NCBI GenBank assembly: GCA_023954815.1
Contig: JAGSHB010000030.1
Coordinates: forward strand, 1 to 42,152
Direction of reading: 5' to 3'
Length of the DNA stretch: 42,152 nt
Source of the DNA: Myxococcales bacterium
Lineage (GTDB): Bacteria > Myxococcota_A > UBA9042
Made by a program: the position numbers and the translations under genes
Notes under the pieces: model-generated
Databases searched by the model: none
Seen by the model: the letters and a program-made list of their open reading frames with translations, nothing else
What the model was told of the DNA's origin: nothing
Shown: piece by piece, positions 24,335 to 33,144 of the stretch
Layout: each line of letters starts with the position of its first letter
Numbering within the stretch: position 1 is the first letter of the stretch

Positions 24335-27151
24335 ATGAGCAGACCACGCATTTTCATCATCGACGCCAACAACCACATTTTTCGCGCCTTTTTCGCGATC
24401 CGCGGCATGACCCGCGCCGATGGGCAGGCGACCAACGCGATCTACGGCTTCACGGCCATGCTCAAGCGGCTGCTGCACGACGAAAAGCCGGACTATCTGG
24501 CGATGACCTTCGATGTCTCGCGCCACAGCTTTCGTACCGACATTTTTCCGGACTACAAAGGCACCCGTAAGCCCGCGCCGGACGATCTGATCCCGCAATT
24601 TCCAATCATCCGAGACGTGGTGCGCGGCTTTGACATCCCCGTGCTGGAGCTCGCCGGCTGGGAGGCTGACGATCTCATGGCGACCTTGGCTGTGCAGGCC
24701 GAAGCGGATGGCATGGACGTCACCTTGGTCAGCACCGACAAGGACCTCTGCCAGCTGGTCAGCGAGCACGTCACCCTGCTCGACCCGATGAAGGACAAGC
24801 GCCTGGGCCGGGCCGAAGTGATGGAGAAGATGGGGGTGCCGCCCGAGCAGGTCACCCAGCTCCAGGGGCTCTGCGGCGACACCTCAGACAACATTCCGGG
24901 GGTGAAGGGCGTCGGCATGAAGACCGCCGCCAAGCTCATTGGCGCGTACGGCACCATCGAGGGGGTCTACGAAGCCATCGACGCAGGCGACAAAGCCATC
25001 AAGGGCAAGCGGCTGGAGAACCTGGTCAATGACCGGGAAAAAGCGTTCCTGTCTCGTACCTTGGCGACCCTGTCGCGCGAGGTCCCTGTCGCCGAACATT
25101 TCGGGGTCGGCAGCGGTCCAGGCTGGGAGAAGCTCAAGGTCGGCGAGCCCAATATCGAGGCGCTGCGCACCCTGTTCGAAGAGAATAACCTGCGTCGGTT
25201 TTTGGCCGAGTTGCCCGCAAAACCGGGGGCGGAAGCTGAAACTGCGCTCGCGCCTGATGAGCCGACGGGCCCCAAGCCGCTGACCCGCGAGGGCGATATC
25301 TGCGTGCTGAGTTGGCGGCAGCTGGCGGAGATGGCGATTGAGCTAGCGCAGGGGTTCGCGTTCGACACGGAGACCACCGGTCTCGATCCGCTGACCGATC
25401 AGCTCGTCGGCATGAGCTTCGCGGTGACGACGGATCGCTCCTGGTATGTGCCGCTGCGTCACCGGACGGATGATGCCCAGGCGGGCGACCAGCTGATGCT
25501 CGGCGCGGATACCGGCCCGCAGCTCGACCCCCGACAGCTGCCTGTGGATGAGGTGTTGCGCGCCCTGACGCCCCTCTTTGCTGACCCAGACGTGCCCAAG
25601 GCGGCGCAGAACGGCAAATTCGATGTGCGTGTGCTCGGTGCCGCCGGCATCCCTGTGCGCGGCGTGACCTTCGATACGATGCTCGGCAGCTACCTGCTCG
25701 ACGCCCACCGTCGCGGCCACGGTCTCGACAGCCTGGCTGACCGCTGGCTGCACCACGAGACCCTGCACTTTGCTGATCTGACCGACGCCCAGGGTAAGAA
25801 GGGGACGAAGAAAAAACCCATCTGCTTCGATCGCGTGCCGCTCGATCAGGCGACGGCTTATGCGTGTGAAGATGCGCAGGTCGTTGTCGCGCTGCAGCAG
25901 CAGATGGCGCCGGCGCTGGCCGATTCGGGATTGCAGCCGCTACACGACGACTTGGAGCTCCCCCTCGCCCGGGTGCTCGGCGACATGGAGAACATCGGCA
26001 TCTGTGTCGACTCGGCCAAGCTGCGCGCGCTGTCGGCTGAGTTGGGGCAGCGGGCTGGGGCCCACGAGCTCACCGCTTTTGAGCTGGTCGGCCGTAAATT
26101 CAACCTCGGCTCGCCCAAACAGCTGCAAGAGATCTTGTTCACCGACCTGGGGCTGCCAGCGAAAAAGCGGACCAAGACCGGGTTTTCGACCGACTCCAGC
26201 GTGCTCGAGCAGCTGACCGATCTACACGAATTGCCGAGCTTGATCTTGGCCTGGCGTCAGGCGACGAAGCTCAAGAGCACCTACACAGACGTGTTGCCGA
26301 CGCTCGTCAATCCGAAGACTGGGCGCATCCACACCAGCTTCAATCAGGCCGTTGCGGCGACAGGGCGGCTGAGTTCGACCGATCCCAACCTGCAGAACAT
26401 CCCGATTCGGACGCCAGACGGCGCGCGCATCCGTGATTGTTTCGTGCCTGCGCCCGGTCATGTGCTGCTGGCAGCGGATTACTCGCAGATCGAGCTGCGG
26501 ATCTTGGCACATCTCTGCGGCGATCCAGCGATGAAACAGGCGTTTGCCGATGGCGCTGACGTGCACGCCCGTACGGCGTCGCTGCTGTTTGATGTGGAAG
26601 AAGAAAAGGTCGAACGCCAGCAGCGGGCGATGGCCAAGACCGTCAACTTCGGCATCTTGTACGGCATGAGCGCGAGCCGTCTTGGTCGGGAGCAAGGCAT
26701 CTCCAGCAAAGAAGCCAAGGCCTTCATCGAGCGCTATTTTGCGCGCTTTCCCGACATCGAGCGCTGGAAGGCCGAGGCGCTGGAACAAGCCCGCTCAGAC
26801 GGCTACACCCAGACCCTCCTCGGCCGCATCCGAAAGCTGCCGGAGCTGCGCAGCAAGAGTCGGATGGCGAGGGCGGCGGCGGAGCGCGTCAGCGTCAATA
26901 CGCCGATTCAGGGCAGCGCGGCAGATGTGATCAAGGTAGCGATGGTGCAGGTCCATGCCCGCCTCGCCGCAGAGCTGCCACGGACGCGCATGCTGCTTCA
27001 GGTCCACGATGAGCTGGTATTTGAAGTGCCCGAAGATGAGCTCGCCGCAGCGATGGAGTTGACCAAGGGCATCATGGAGCACGCCTTCGAGCTGAGCGTG
27101 CCGTTGGTCGTCAACGCCGAGAGTGGCCAGACGTGGCTACAAGCGCACTGA
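24335..27151 (+). CDS. polA: DNA polymerase I
   Basis: 938 aa, the size of E. coli Pol I. It fills gaps and removes RNA primers during replication and repair. The 5'-3' exonuclease spans about 1-290 (FIIDANNHIFRAFF, DDLMATLA, GDTSDNIPGVKGVG). The 3'-5' proofreading domain begins near 330 and has intact acidic motifs FDTETTGLDPL (about 342) and NGKFD. The polymerase domain begins near 540, with LQNIPIRTPDG, motif A DYSQIELRILAH (about 715), motif B AKTVNFGILYG and motif C VHDELVFE (about 890). All three activities therefore look present. No good Shine-Dalgarno is visible before the ATG. Confidence 0.98.
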   Translation: MSRPRIFIIDANNHIFRAFFAIRGMTRADGQATNAIYGFTAMLKRLLHDEKPDYLAMTFDVSRHSFRTDIFPDYKGTRKPAPDDLIPQFPIIRDVVRGFDIPVLELAGWEADDLMATLAVQAEADGMDVTLVSTDKDLCQLVSEHVTLLDPMKDKRLGRAEVMEKMGVPPEQVTQLQGLCGDTSDNIPGVKGVGMKTAAKLIGAYGTIEGVYEAIDAGDKAIKGKRLENLVNDREKAFLSRTLATLSREVPVAEHFGVGSGPGWEKLKVGEPNIEALRTLFEENNLRRFLAELPAKPGAEAETALAPDEPTGPKPLTREGDICVLSWRQLAEMAIELAQGFAFDTETTGLDPLTDQLVGMSFAVTTDRSWYVPLRHRTDDAQAGDQLMLGADTGPQLDPRQLPVDEVLRALTPLFADPDVPKAAQNGKFDVRVLGAAGIPVRGVTFDTMLGSYLLDAHRRGHGLDSLADRWLHHETLHFADLTDAQGKKGTKKKPICFDRVPLDQATAYACEDAQVVVALQQQMAPALADSGLQPLHDDLELPLARVLGDMENIGICVDSAKLRALSAELGQRAGAHELTAFELVGRKFNLGSPKQLQEILFTDLGLPAKKRTKTGFSTDSSVLEQLTDLHELPSLILAWRQATKLKSTYTDVLPTLVNPKTGRIHTSFNQAVAATGRLSSTDPNLQNIPIRTPDGARIRDCFVPAPGHVLLAADYSQIELRILAHLCGDPAMKQAFADGADVHARTASLLFDVEEEKVERQQRAMAKTVNFGILYGMSASRLGREQGISSKEAKAFIERYFARFPDIERWKAEALEQARSDGYTQTLLGRIRKLPELRSKSRMARAAAERVSVNTPIQGSAADVIKVAMVQVHARLAAELPRTRMLLQVHDELVFEVPEDELAAAMELTKGIMEHAFELSVPLVVNAESGQTWLQAH

Positions 27152-27210
27152 TTTAGCGACAAGCCCGCGATAGCTCCACAGGTGACTAGGCCGAACAATA
27201 CAGCGTGCAA

Positions 27211-27232
27211 CAGCGCTTTAAGGCTGGTTTTT
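27211..27232 (+). terminator. Weak candidate terminator after polA
   Basis: CAGC (27211-27214) and GCTG (27223-27226) can pair around an 8-nt loop and are followed by GTTTTT. The stem is short, so this is tentative. It lies in the 108-bp convergent gap before the VOC gene. Confidence 0.3.
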
Positions 27233-27259
27233 CGGACTTTTCGCTGGATAGAGCCACAC

Positions 27260-27703
27260 CTAGCTTGGTGACTGGACCAGCTCGATGAGCACGCCTTCGC
27301 CGGAGAACGGCAGCAGGTCATTGCCCTTCGGGTGGATGAAGCAGACGTCGTGACCGGCCGCGCCCTTGCGAATGCCGCCGGGCGTAAACCGCATGCCCTG
27401 CTCGCCGAGCCACTTCACCGCGGCGGGCAGGTCGTCCACCCACAGGCCGACGTGGTTGAGCGCAGGGCTGTTGACCCGCGGTTTGGCGTCCGGATCGATG
27501 GGCTGCATCAGGTCGATTTCCACCGTAGCCGCGCCCTCGCCAACCAGGACGATATCCTCATCGACGTTCTCTTTGTCAGAACGGTAGGTGCCGTGGGGTG
27601 TCAGGCCCAGCAGGTCGACCCACAGATGCCGCAGCTTGCCCTTGTCGAGGCCGCCCACTGCAATCTGCTGTACGCCTAGAATTCGAAAAGGACGCTCACT
27701 CAT
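27260..27703 (-). CDS. VOC-superfamily (glyoxalase-fold) protein
   Basis: 147 aa from ATG 27703, with GAGG about 8 nt upstream; the 25 codons before it are excluded. Two beta-alpha-beta-beta-beta modules are visible: [20 protein letters not shown] at about 6-25 and [20 protein letters not shown] from 83. Plausible metal ligands are Glu62 (VEIDL), His84 and Glu141 (VLIEL); the usual first His position is Gln. The closest familiar proteins are those annotated as lactoylglutathione lyase or methylmalonyl-CoA-epimerase-like, but the substrate cannot be told from the sequence. It is on the same strand as lnt, 129 bp downstream of the lnt stop. Confidence 0.85.
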   Translation of the reverse strand: MSERPFRILGVQQIAVGGLDKGKLRHLWVDLLGLTPHGTYRSDKENVDEDIVLVGEGAATVEIDLMQPIDPDAKPRVNSPALNHVGLWVDDLPAAVKWLGEQGMRFTPGGIRKGAAGHDVCFIHPKGNDLLPFSGEGVLIELVQSPS

Positions 27704-27832
27704 GACAAGACCTCGGCGGTGGGGCCGCACGCCGAAAATCGCCGCGCGCGGACAAGCTCGATGTGTGTTGCGTGCCACGGGGCTAGGGCGTGCGTCAACC
27801 GAGGGCTTGCCAAGATGGGAACCCAGCCGAGC

Positions 27833-29389
27833 CTAGACAGCGGCAACCGCGCTCTGTTGGCGAGTCCACATCGGCGCGTAGTTCTGCCAAGTGGCGCGCC
27901 CAGCAGTCACCAGCAGGAACAACAGACAGAGCCAGGGCAGCAGGTCTCCCGTCTGAGCATAGAGCGTCGGCACGTGGCGCGCTGGCACCTGCGCCACAAA
28001 TACGCGGTCGTTGTCCTCAAACCAGCTGAGGGTGGCCCGCGTTCGACCATAGGCATCGTAGGCGCCGCTGGTCGCCGCGCGCACTGGTCGCACGACGGAA
28101 AAACCGCCTTCTATCCCACGAACGCGGGCCATTTGCGTGTGATAGGGGTCGATGCCGCGCCAATCGCTGGACGGCACGACGACGACACCAGCCCCACCTG
28201 AGGCGTGCTGCAGGCCGAGGGTCGGAAAGTCGTAGTCGTAGCAAATCGCACCGGCGACCTGACCGTAGGGTCGTGTGTGGACCGCGCCGGGAACCAGCCC
28301 AGCGGTCGCGCCCTCGCCCGGCACCGGATGACGCTTGTGATAGGTCTCCAACGGACCGGTTGGCGTGAGCCAGACAAACTTATTTTCGAAGCGTGACCCA
28401 TCAGGGGTCTTGGGCACGATGTAGGCCAGCACCAAGTCGGTGCCCGTCTGCTGGGCAAAGGCCTGCCCGCGGGCCAGCAGCGCGGGTTCATCGGCCTGCG
28501 AGACCAAGGTCGCGCCTTCATTCCACACGACCAGCTGCGCGCCGCGACGGGCAGCCAAGTGGCTACGCTCAAACAGCGCGTTGTCGTTCGCGATGAGGGC
28601 CGCCGCGTCGGGGAGATGGCCTGGGGTCAATTGCAGGTCGCTGACCACACCACCGACCCGCATGGTGGGGCCGCTCTGGGCGCTGAAGATACGCACCGAG
28701 CCGTAGGTCATCACGATGAGCAGCAGCGCCATCACGACCCCGCCGGTCGGCAACCAACGACGGCGATTCCCATGGCTGACGACCAACGCCAACCAGCTAT
28801 TGACCAGCGCGATAACAAAGGCCGGCCCTGCCAGCCCCACCAAGGCGACTTGCTGTAAAAAGGCCGTATTTTCAATCTGTGTGTAGGCTAATGCGCCCCA
28901 CGATCCGAAGGCGGAGTAGCGCCAGCCCAGCCACTCCAGCACCACCCACATCGCGGGCAATAGCCACAGACCCAAGCCGTCTCCCACCCGCCTGCGCAAC
29001 CGCTCAAATCCCCACAAACTAACGCTGGTAGCCAGCGCCATGGGCACGGAGAACAGCGGCGCGAAGATCCAAGGGATGGGCGCCGAGATGATTTTGCTGA
29101 GTTGGATGACAAAGGCGACCTGCACGGCCAGATGAAACAACCCCATGGCGCGCCAACCGCGGGCAGAGCGCAGATAGACGAGCCACGGCACCAGCGCGAC
29201 CCAGGCCAACGCGCTGACATTGAAGCGCAACCCCACCGCCGCGTGGATAACGACGCCGACCAGCAGCCACAGTTTGGGGGAGAGGGCTTCGAACAAAGCC
29301 TTTCGTGGACCAGCCGGTGGATGGGTAGCCGGTGGTGGGCCATCGCTCGACGCGGGTATGACAGCTGGGGCAGTGGTGATGTGACGCAT
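27833..29389 (-). CDS. lnt: Apolipoprotein N-acyltransferase
   Basis: 518 aa from ATG 29389, which is preceded by a strong GGAGG at 5-6 nt; an upstream start 18 codons earlier is less likely. It adds the third acyl chain to the N-terminal cysteine of lipoproteins at the inner membrane. The N-terminal half has at least six membrane segments. The C-terminal half is a nitrilase-type domain with the Glu-Lys-Cys triad in VWNEGA (about 290), YHKRHPVPGEG (about 351) and AICYDYDFP (about 384). A final membrane segment lies near 490. The typical length and membrane layout argue against a soluble nitrilase. It follows the second tetR gene, 122 bp downstream on the same strand, and would mature lipoproteins such as the one at 39775. 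Confidence 0.9.
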   Translation of the reverse strand: MRHITTAPAVIPASSDGPPPATHPPAGPRKALFEALSPKLWLLVGVVIHAAVGLRFNVSALAWVALVPWLVYLRSARGWRAMGLFHLAVQVAFVIQLSKIISAPIPWIFAPLFSVPMALATSVSLWGFERLRRRVGDGLGLWLLPAMWVVLEWLGWRYSAFGSWGALAYTQIENTAFLQQVALVGLAGPAFVIALVNSWLALVVSHGNRRRWLPTGGVVMALLLIVMTYGSVRIFSAQSGPTMRVGGVVSDLQLTPGHLPDAAALIANDNALFERSHLAARRGAQLVVWNEGATLVSQADEPALLARGQAFAQQTGTDLVLAYIVPKTPDGSRFENKFVWLTPTGPLETYHKRHPVPGEGATAGLVPGAVHTRPYGQVAGAICYDYDFPTLGLQHASGGAGVVVVPSSDWRGIDPYHTQMARVRGIEGGFSVVRPVRAATSGAYDAYGRTRATLSWFEDNDRVFVAQVPARHVPTLYAQTGDLLPWLCLLFLLVTAGRATWQNYAPMWTRQQSAVAAV

Positions 29390-29511
29390 GAGGTCCTCCA
29401 GTTTTTTGGCAAAAGGGCGCCGTTCGCCGCTCAGCGACGCCAATTCGGGTGTTGATGGGTTCGATGTCGAGGTAGCAGTCGGCTGCTGCTGTCCGTTGTC
29501 GCGCTATGCCG

Positions 29512-30183
29512 CTAGGAAATGCCCCGCCAGAACAGGGCGAGCTGCTGCCGATAACAGTTCACCAGTTGATCGGGTTGATGACGCGCCAAAATCAGGGGCA
29601 CGCCAAAGAAGATGGAGGCGAGTCCCAGCAACACAGCCTGCAAGTCCGTATCAGGTGGCAGTTCACCTTGGCTGACTGCGCGCGAAATCAGCGCCGGCAG
29701 CACCGTCTCCAATCCACCGGCGGGTTGTTCCAATGCGTCGGGGTCATCGCCAAATCGCAGCAAGCGCTCCGCTGGCGAAATCGCAGGTAATTCAGGCTTT
29801 TGGCGCAAAGTCGCCTGGTGCGCGATGATCTCCAGCATCACCCCAGGATGGCGCGCGGTGGTCTCGGCCGTAGCGACAAAGACCGCCTCGATGGCGTGTT
29901 TGGTGGTCTCGCAGTCGGCCATCGCACGGCGCGCGACGAGCCCGACCTCAATGCCCCACAACGCGATGAAGTAGGTGACGATGTCGGCCTTACCACCGAA
30001 GTGATTGAACACCGTCGCCTGGCTCACACCAGCGGCCAAGGCCAGCTCGGAGATGGCGACCTCCTCCATGCTGCGAGCGTCCAACCGTTCGATGAGCGCA
30101 TCGAGGATCGCAATGCGCGTGCGAGCCCGCTTCTTGTCGCGCTGGCCGAGGGCATCAAATGCTGGGGCGGATGACGAAACCAT
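29512..30183 (-). CDS. TetR-family transcriptional regulator
   Basis: 223 aa from ATG 30183, with GGAGAGG 7 nt upstream. The frame continues 41 codons further, but that stretch runs through the promoter region and has no TetR character. The helix-turn-helix covers about residues 20-65 (RTRIAILDALIERL then AAGVSQATVFNHFGGKADIV). The C-terminal ligand-binding part is not diagnostic. It is divergent from purine nucleoside phosphorylase and upstream of lnt. Overlapping palindromes at its own promoter suggest autorepression, and possibly control of the neighbours. Confidence 0.9.
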   Translation of the reverse strand: MVSSSAPAFDALGQRDKKRARTRIAILDALIERLDARSMEEVAISELALAAGVSQATVFNHFGGKADIVTYFIALWGIEVGLVARRAMADCETTKHAIEAVFVATAETTARHPGVMLEIIAHQATLRQKPELPAISPAERLLRFGDDPDALEQPAGGLETVLPALISRAVSQGELPPDTDLQAVLLGLASIFFGVPLILARHQPDQLVNCYRQQLALFWRGIS

Positions 30184-30244
30184 GGTGAACCTCTCCAAAG
30201 CGGCGGGCATCCAATCTGGTGACGGCCCGTCTTTCGCTGATTTC

Positions 30245-30286
30245 AGTGTAGGAGGTAAGTTTTTATAGTCAACTATAATTTTATAG
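30245..30286 (-). promoter_or_regulatory. Promoter of second tetR with overlapping AT-rich operators
   Basis: On the minus strand TTGACT (30272-30267) and TACACT (30250-30245) are spaced 16 nt, a reasonable sigma-70-like promoter. The -35 box lies inside a perfect inverted repeat TATAGT-CA-ACTATA (30264-30277). This overlaps a second one, CTATAA-TT-TTATAG (30273-30286). The AT-rich island stands out in the GC-rich background. TetR binding here would block its own transcription. Confidence 0.6.
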
Positions 30287-30424
30287 CCAGCTCTACTTTT
30301 TATCACAGAGGCGGTAATGGTTGGCTAAATATGGCTGTCGTGAGAAAGTGCGGCGCTTCGCCTGGACGCAATCGGGCGAAAGAACGAAATTTTCGAGAAG
30401 AATCGAGTTGTATCAGGAGTTTGC

Positions 30425-31309
30425 ATGGGAATCAGTAGCGTCGCCGCGATCCGCGAAGCCATCGGCGTCATCGAGTCGAAGCTAGGAACGATCCAGGCAC
30501 CACTCGGCATGATCCTCGGCTCGGGCTTGGGCGGGCTGGCAGACCAGATCGAGAACCCGCGGTCCATGTCCTACAACGAGATCCCACACTTGCCCTCATC
30601 GACCGTCGCCGGGCACGCGGGGCGGTTGGTCAGTGGAAAGTGGCAAGGCCGAGACGTTATCGCGCTGAGCGGCCGTGTTCATCGGTACGAAGGCCACACA
30701 TTGGCTCGCGTGGTGCTGCCCGTGCAGCTGCTCGCTGGCCTCGGCGTACACACCGTGCTGGTGACCAACGCCGCCGGCGCTGTAAATCCGTCGTTCGCCG
30801 CAGGTGACCTGATGGTGCTGAGCGATCACATCAACATGCAGGGCGACAGTCCGCTGATCGGCAGCAACGACACGCGTCTCGGCCCCCGCTTTCCCGACAT
30901 GACCGTCGCCTACGCCGCCGAGCTGCGCGAACTGACGCTGCGCTTGGCCAAAGAGCGTGGCTTGACCGTGCACGAGGGCGTCTACGCCGCTGTTTTGGGG
31001 CCGTCTTACGAGACCCCAGCCGAGGTCCGCATGCTCGGCATTCTCGGCGCCGACGCGGTCGGCATGTCGACGGTGCCGGAAGTCATCGCTGCCCGGCATA
31101 TGGGCCTGCGCGTACTGGGACTGAGTTGCCTGACCAATATGGCAGCGGGTCTGTCGGGCGGCACCCTGCATCACGACGAAGTGAAAGAGGTGGCGGGCGC
31201 GGCGACCGATGGCATGATCGGTCTCATCGCTGCCGTCGTGCGAGGGATGCCCGACTTTGAGCTGCGCCATGAGTTCCGCAGTCACTTCGGAACGCAGTTG
31301 GTAGTCTAG
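30425..31309 (+). CDS. punA: Purine nucleoside phosphorylase
   Basis: 294 aa, with AGGAG upstream of the ATG. It splits inosine, guanosine or their deoxy forms with phosphate in purine salvage. It belongs to the trimeric PNP family: phosphate-loop GSGLGGLAD at 32-40, GHAGRLVSGKW near 62, TNAAGAVNPSF near 114, GPSYETPAEVR near 192 and LTNMAAG near 238. The length agrees with the family. It lies 15 bp upstream of the hybrid kinase gene and may share a transcript with it. Confidence 0.95.
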   Translation: MGISSVAAIREAIGVIESKLGTIQAPLGMILGSGLGGLADQIENPRSMSYNEIPHLPSSTVAGHAGRLVSGKWQGRDVIALSGRVHRYEGHTLARVVLPVQLLAGLGVHTVLVTNAAGAVNPSFAAGDLMVLSDHINMQGDSPLIGSNDTRLGPRFPDMTVAYAAELRELTLRLAKERGLTVHEGVYAAVLGPSYETPAEVRMLGILGADAVGMSTVPEVIAARHMGLRVLGLSCLTNMAAGLSGGTLHHDEVKEVAGAATDGMIGLIAAVVRGMPDFELRHEFRSHFGTQLVV

Positions 31310-31324
31310 GTTAGGAGAACGACG

Positions 31325-33139
31325 GTGCTCCAGGGCGTCATGAACTTTATCGACCGCAGTGTGCCGGTCGATCGCATCGCAGAGCCCGATGACCGGCGTC
31401 GCGGGCGTGTTCTTGTCGCTGGCTCAGTCGTGCTCACGGCGCTGGGCATCGTCTTTTTCCTCAATACCCTGCGCCTTCCCAGTAGCAAGCCGATCAACTT
31501 CATCGGTGTCGGCGGCATCACGCTGGTGTTTGCGGCGGTGCCCTTTGTGCTGCGCGCGTCCGGCAATGTACGCAACGCGGGTATGTGGGCCGTGGGCTGG
31601 GCGACTTTGCTGTTGGCTGGCTTGGTCAGCAGCGGCGGTCTGCGGGCGCCGGCGCTTGGCTGGCTGGTCTTCTTGCCGCTGCTCGCGCACTTCTTCGTCA
31701 GCCGCGCCTTCGCCATCGGTGTGTTGGTGTTTTCCATCGGCGTGACCAGCGTCGCCTATTGGCTCACCCAGCGCGGTCATCAATTTCCCATGGCCTACGA
31801 CGGCGATCAGCTGGCGCAGCTGCGATGGCTGAGCGCGAGTCTCATCGGCGTCTTCGCCATGGCGGTGGCGGTTGTCTACGATGACGCTCGGCAGCGGGCG
31901 CTGATCTTGCAACAAGAGATCAACGAGCGACTGCGCGAGACCAACGTCCATCTCGCCCATGCGCGCGACGAAGCGGAGGCGACCAACCGCGCCAAGAGCA
32001 CCTTCTTGGCGACGGTGAGCCACGAGCTGCGCACCCCGTTGCACGGCATTTTGGCGATGACCGGCACCCTGGCCGACCAACCCCTCAGCGATGACGCCCA
32101 CGAGCAAGTCGCGATTGCGGACCGATCTGCGCGCTCTCTCAACGCGCTGATCGGCGACCTGCTCCGGCTCAGTGAGATCGAAGCTGGCGCGCTCAAACTC
32201 GAACCGGCGCCGTGGCGCATTCGAGAGAGTGTTGCCGACCTGAAACAGATTTTCCTACCGCAGGCCGAATCCAAGAAGCTGACGCTGAGCTTTTCAGTGG
32301 CGGATGATGTGCCGTCAGCGGTGATGCTGGACTCCCTGCGCGTGCAGCAGGTGTGGGGCAACCTGCTCGCCAACGCGGTGAAGTTTACCGACGAGGGCGG
32401 CGTGCAGTTCGACATCCAATGGGCAGATGAGCGAAAAAGCGCTGATAATTCGGGCTCAAATCTGGTTATCAGCGTGACCGACAGCGGTCCTGGTGTGGCG
32501 GCGGAGCATCAGGAACAGATCTTCACCCCGTTTATGCGAGCGGATTCATCGGCGACCCGAAAGTACGGCGGCACCGGCCTAGGCTTGGCCATCTCCAGGC
32601 GCCTGATGGACCATATGAACGGAACTGTGAAAATTACCAGCGAGCTCGGCAAGGGCAGCGTCTTCCGTGTCGAAATCCCCACCCATGCGGTGGCGCCGGT
32701 CGATATTGTTCGTAGCGAGTTGACCGAGAGTAGCCCCACGCCACAGCAATCTCGGGTATTGGTTGCCGATGACAGCCCGATCTGCCAGGAGGTGCTGAGC
32801 CAGCTGCTGCCGGCGCTGGGCTATGAGGCGACCATGGTCTCCGATGGCCAAGCCGCACTGGACGCCTTGCAACACCAAGAGTTCCAAGCCGTGCTCATGG
32901 ATTGCGAGATGCCGGTGCTCGATGGCATGAGCGCGGTTCGCGAGCTGCGTGTACGGGAAGGCAGCGGCGCCCGGGTGCCGGTCATTGCGGTCACCGCGCA
33001 CAGCTTGAGCGACCAGCGGGATGCCTGCCTCGACGCCGGAATGGATGACATGCTGGAGAAACCGTTTCGGCTCGACGCACTCCAGGAGATGCTGAGCCGC
33101 TGGGTCGACAGGTCAACCGAAGAGTCGACCATGTCCTAG
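31325..33139 (+). CDS. Hybrid sensor histidine kinase/response regulator
   Basis: 604 aa from a GTG start with AGGAG about 8 nt upstream; an ATG five codons later is possible. About six membrane segments lie between residues 28 and 180, with almost no periplasmic domain. A coiled stretch leads to HisKA with His233 in SHELRTPLHG, then the ATPase domain with NLLANAVKFT, DSGPGV and GGTGLGLAISRR. A C-terminal receiver domain has acceptor Asp526 in LMDCEMPVLDG and the conserved Lys in EKPF. No phosphotransfer protein or output regulator is adjacent. It follows punA by 15 bp and converges on the aldehyde dehydrogenase, with only 5 bp between stops. Confidence 0.94.
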   Translation: MLQGVMNFIDRSVPVDRIAEPDDRRRGRVLVAGSVVLTALGIVFFLNTLRLPSSKPINFIGVGGITLVFAAVPFVLRASGNVRNAGMWAVGWATLLLAGLVSSGGLRAPALGWLVFLPLLAHFFVSRAFAIGVLVFSIGVTSVAYWLTQRGHQFPMAYDGDQLAQLRWLSASLIGVFAMAVAVVYDDARQRALILQQEINERLRETNVHLAHARDEAEATNRAKSTFLATVSHELRTPLHGILAMTGTLADQPLSDDAHEQVAIADRSARSLNALIGDLLRLSEIEAGALKLEPAPWRIRESVADLKQIFLPQAESKKLTLSFSVADDVPSAVMLDSLRVQQVWGNLLANAVKFTDEGGVQFDIQWADERKSADNSGSNLVISVTDSGPGVAAEHQEQIFTPFMRADSSATRKYGGTGLGLAISRRLMDHMNGTVKITSELGKGSVFRVEIPTHAVAPVDIVRSELTESSPTPQQSRVLVADDSPICQEVLSQLLPALGYEATMVSDGQAALDALQHQEFQAVLMDCEMPVLDGMSAVRELRVREGSGARVPVIAVTAHSLSDQRDACLDAGMDDMLEKPFRLDALQEMLSRWVDRSTEESTMS

Positions 33140-33144
33140 CGAAC

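Noticed and set aside
24175-24435. 86-codon minus-strand frame at the polA start
   Set aside because: It overlaps the conserved polA N-terminus and resembles nothing known.
30184-30306. 41-codon N-terminal extension of the second TetR
   Set aside because: It runs through the promoter and operator; ATG 30183 has a strong GGAGAGG.
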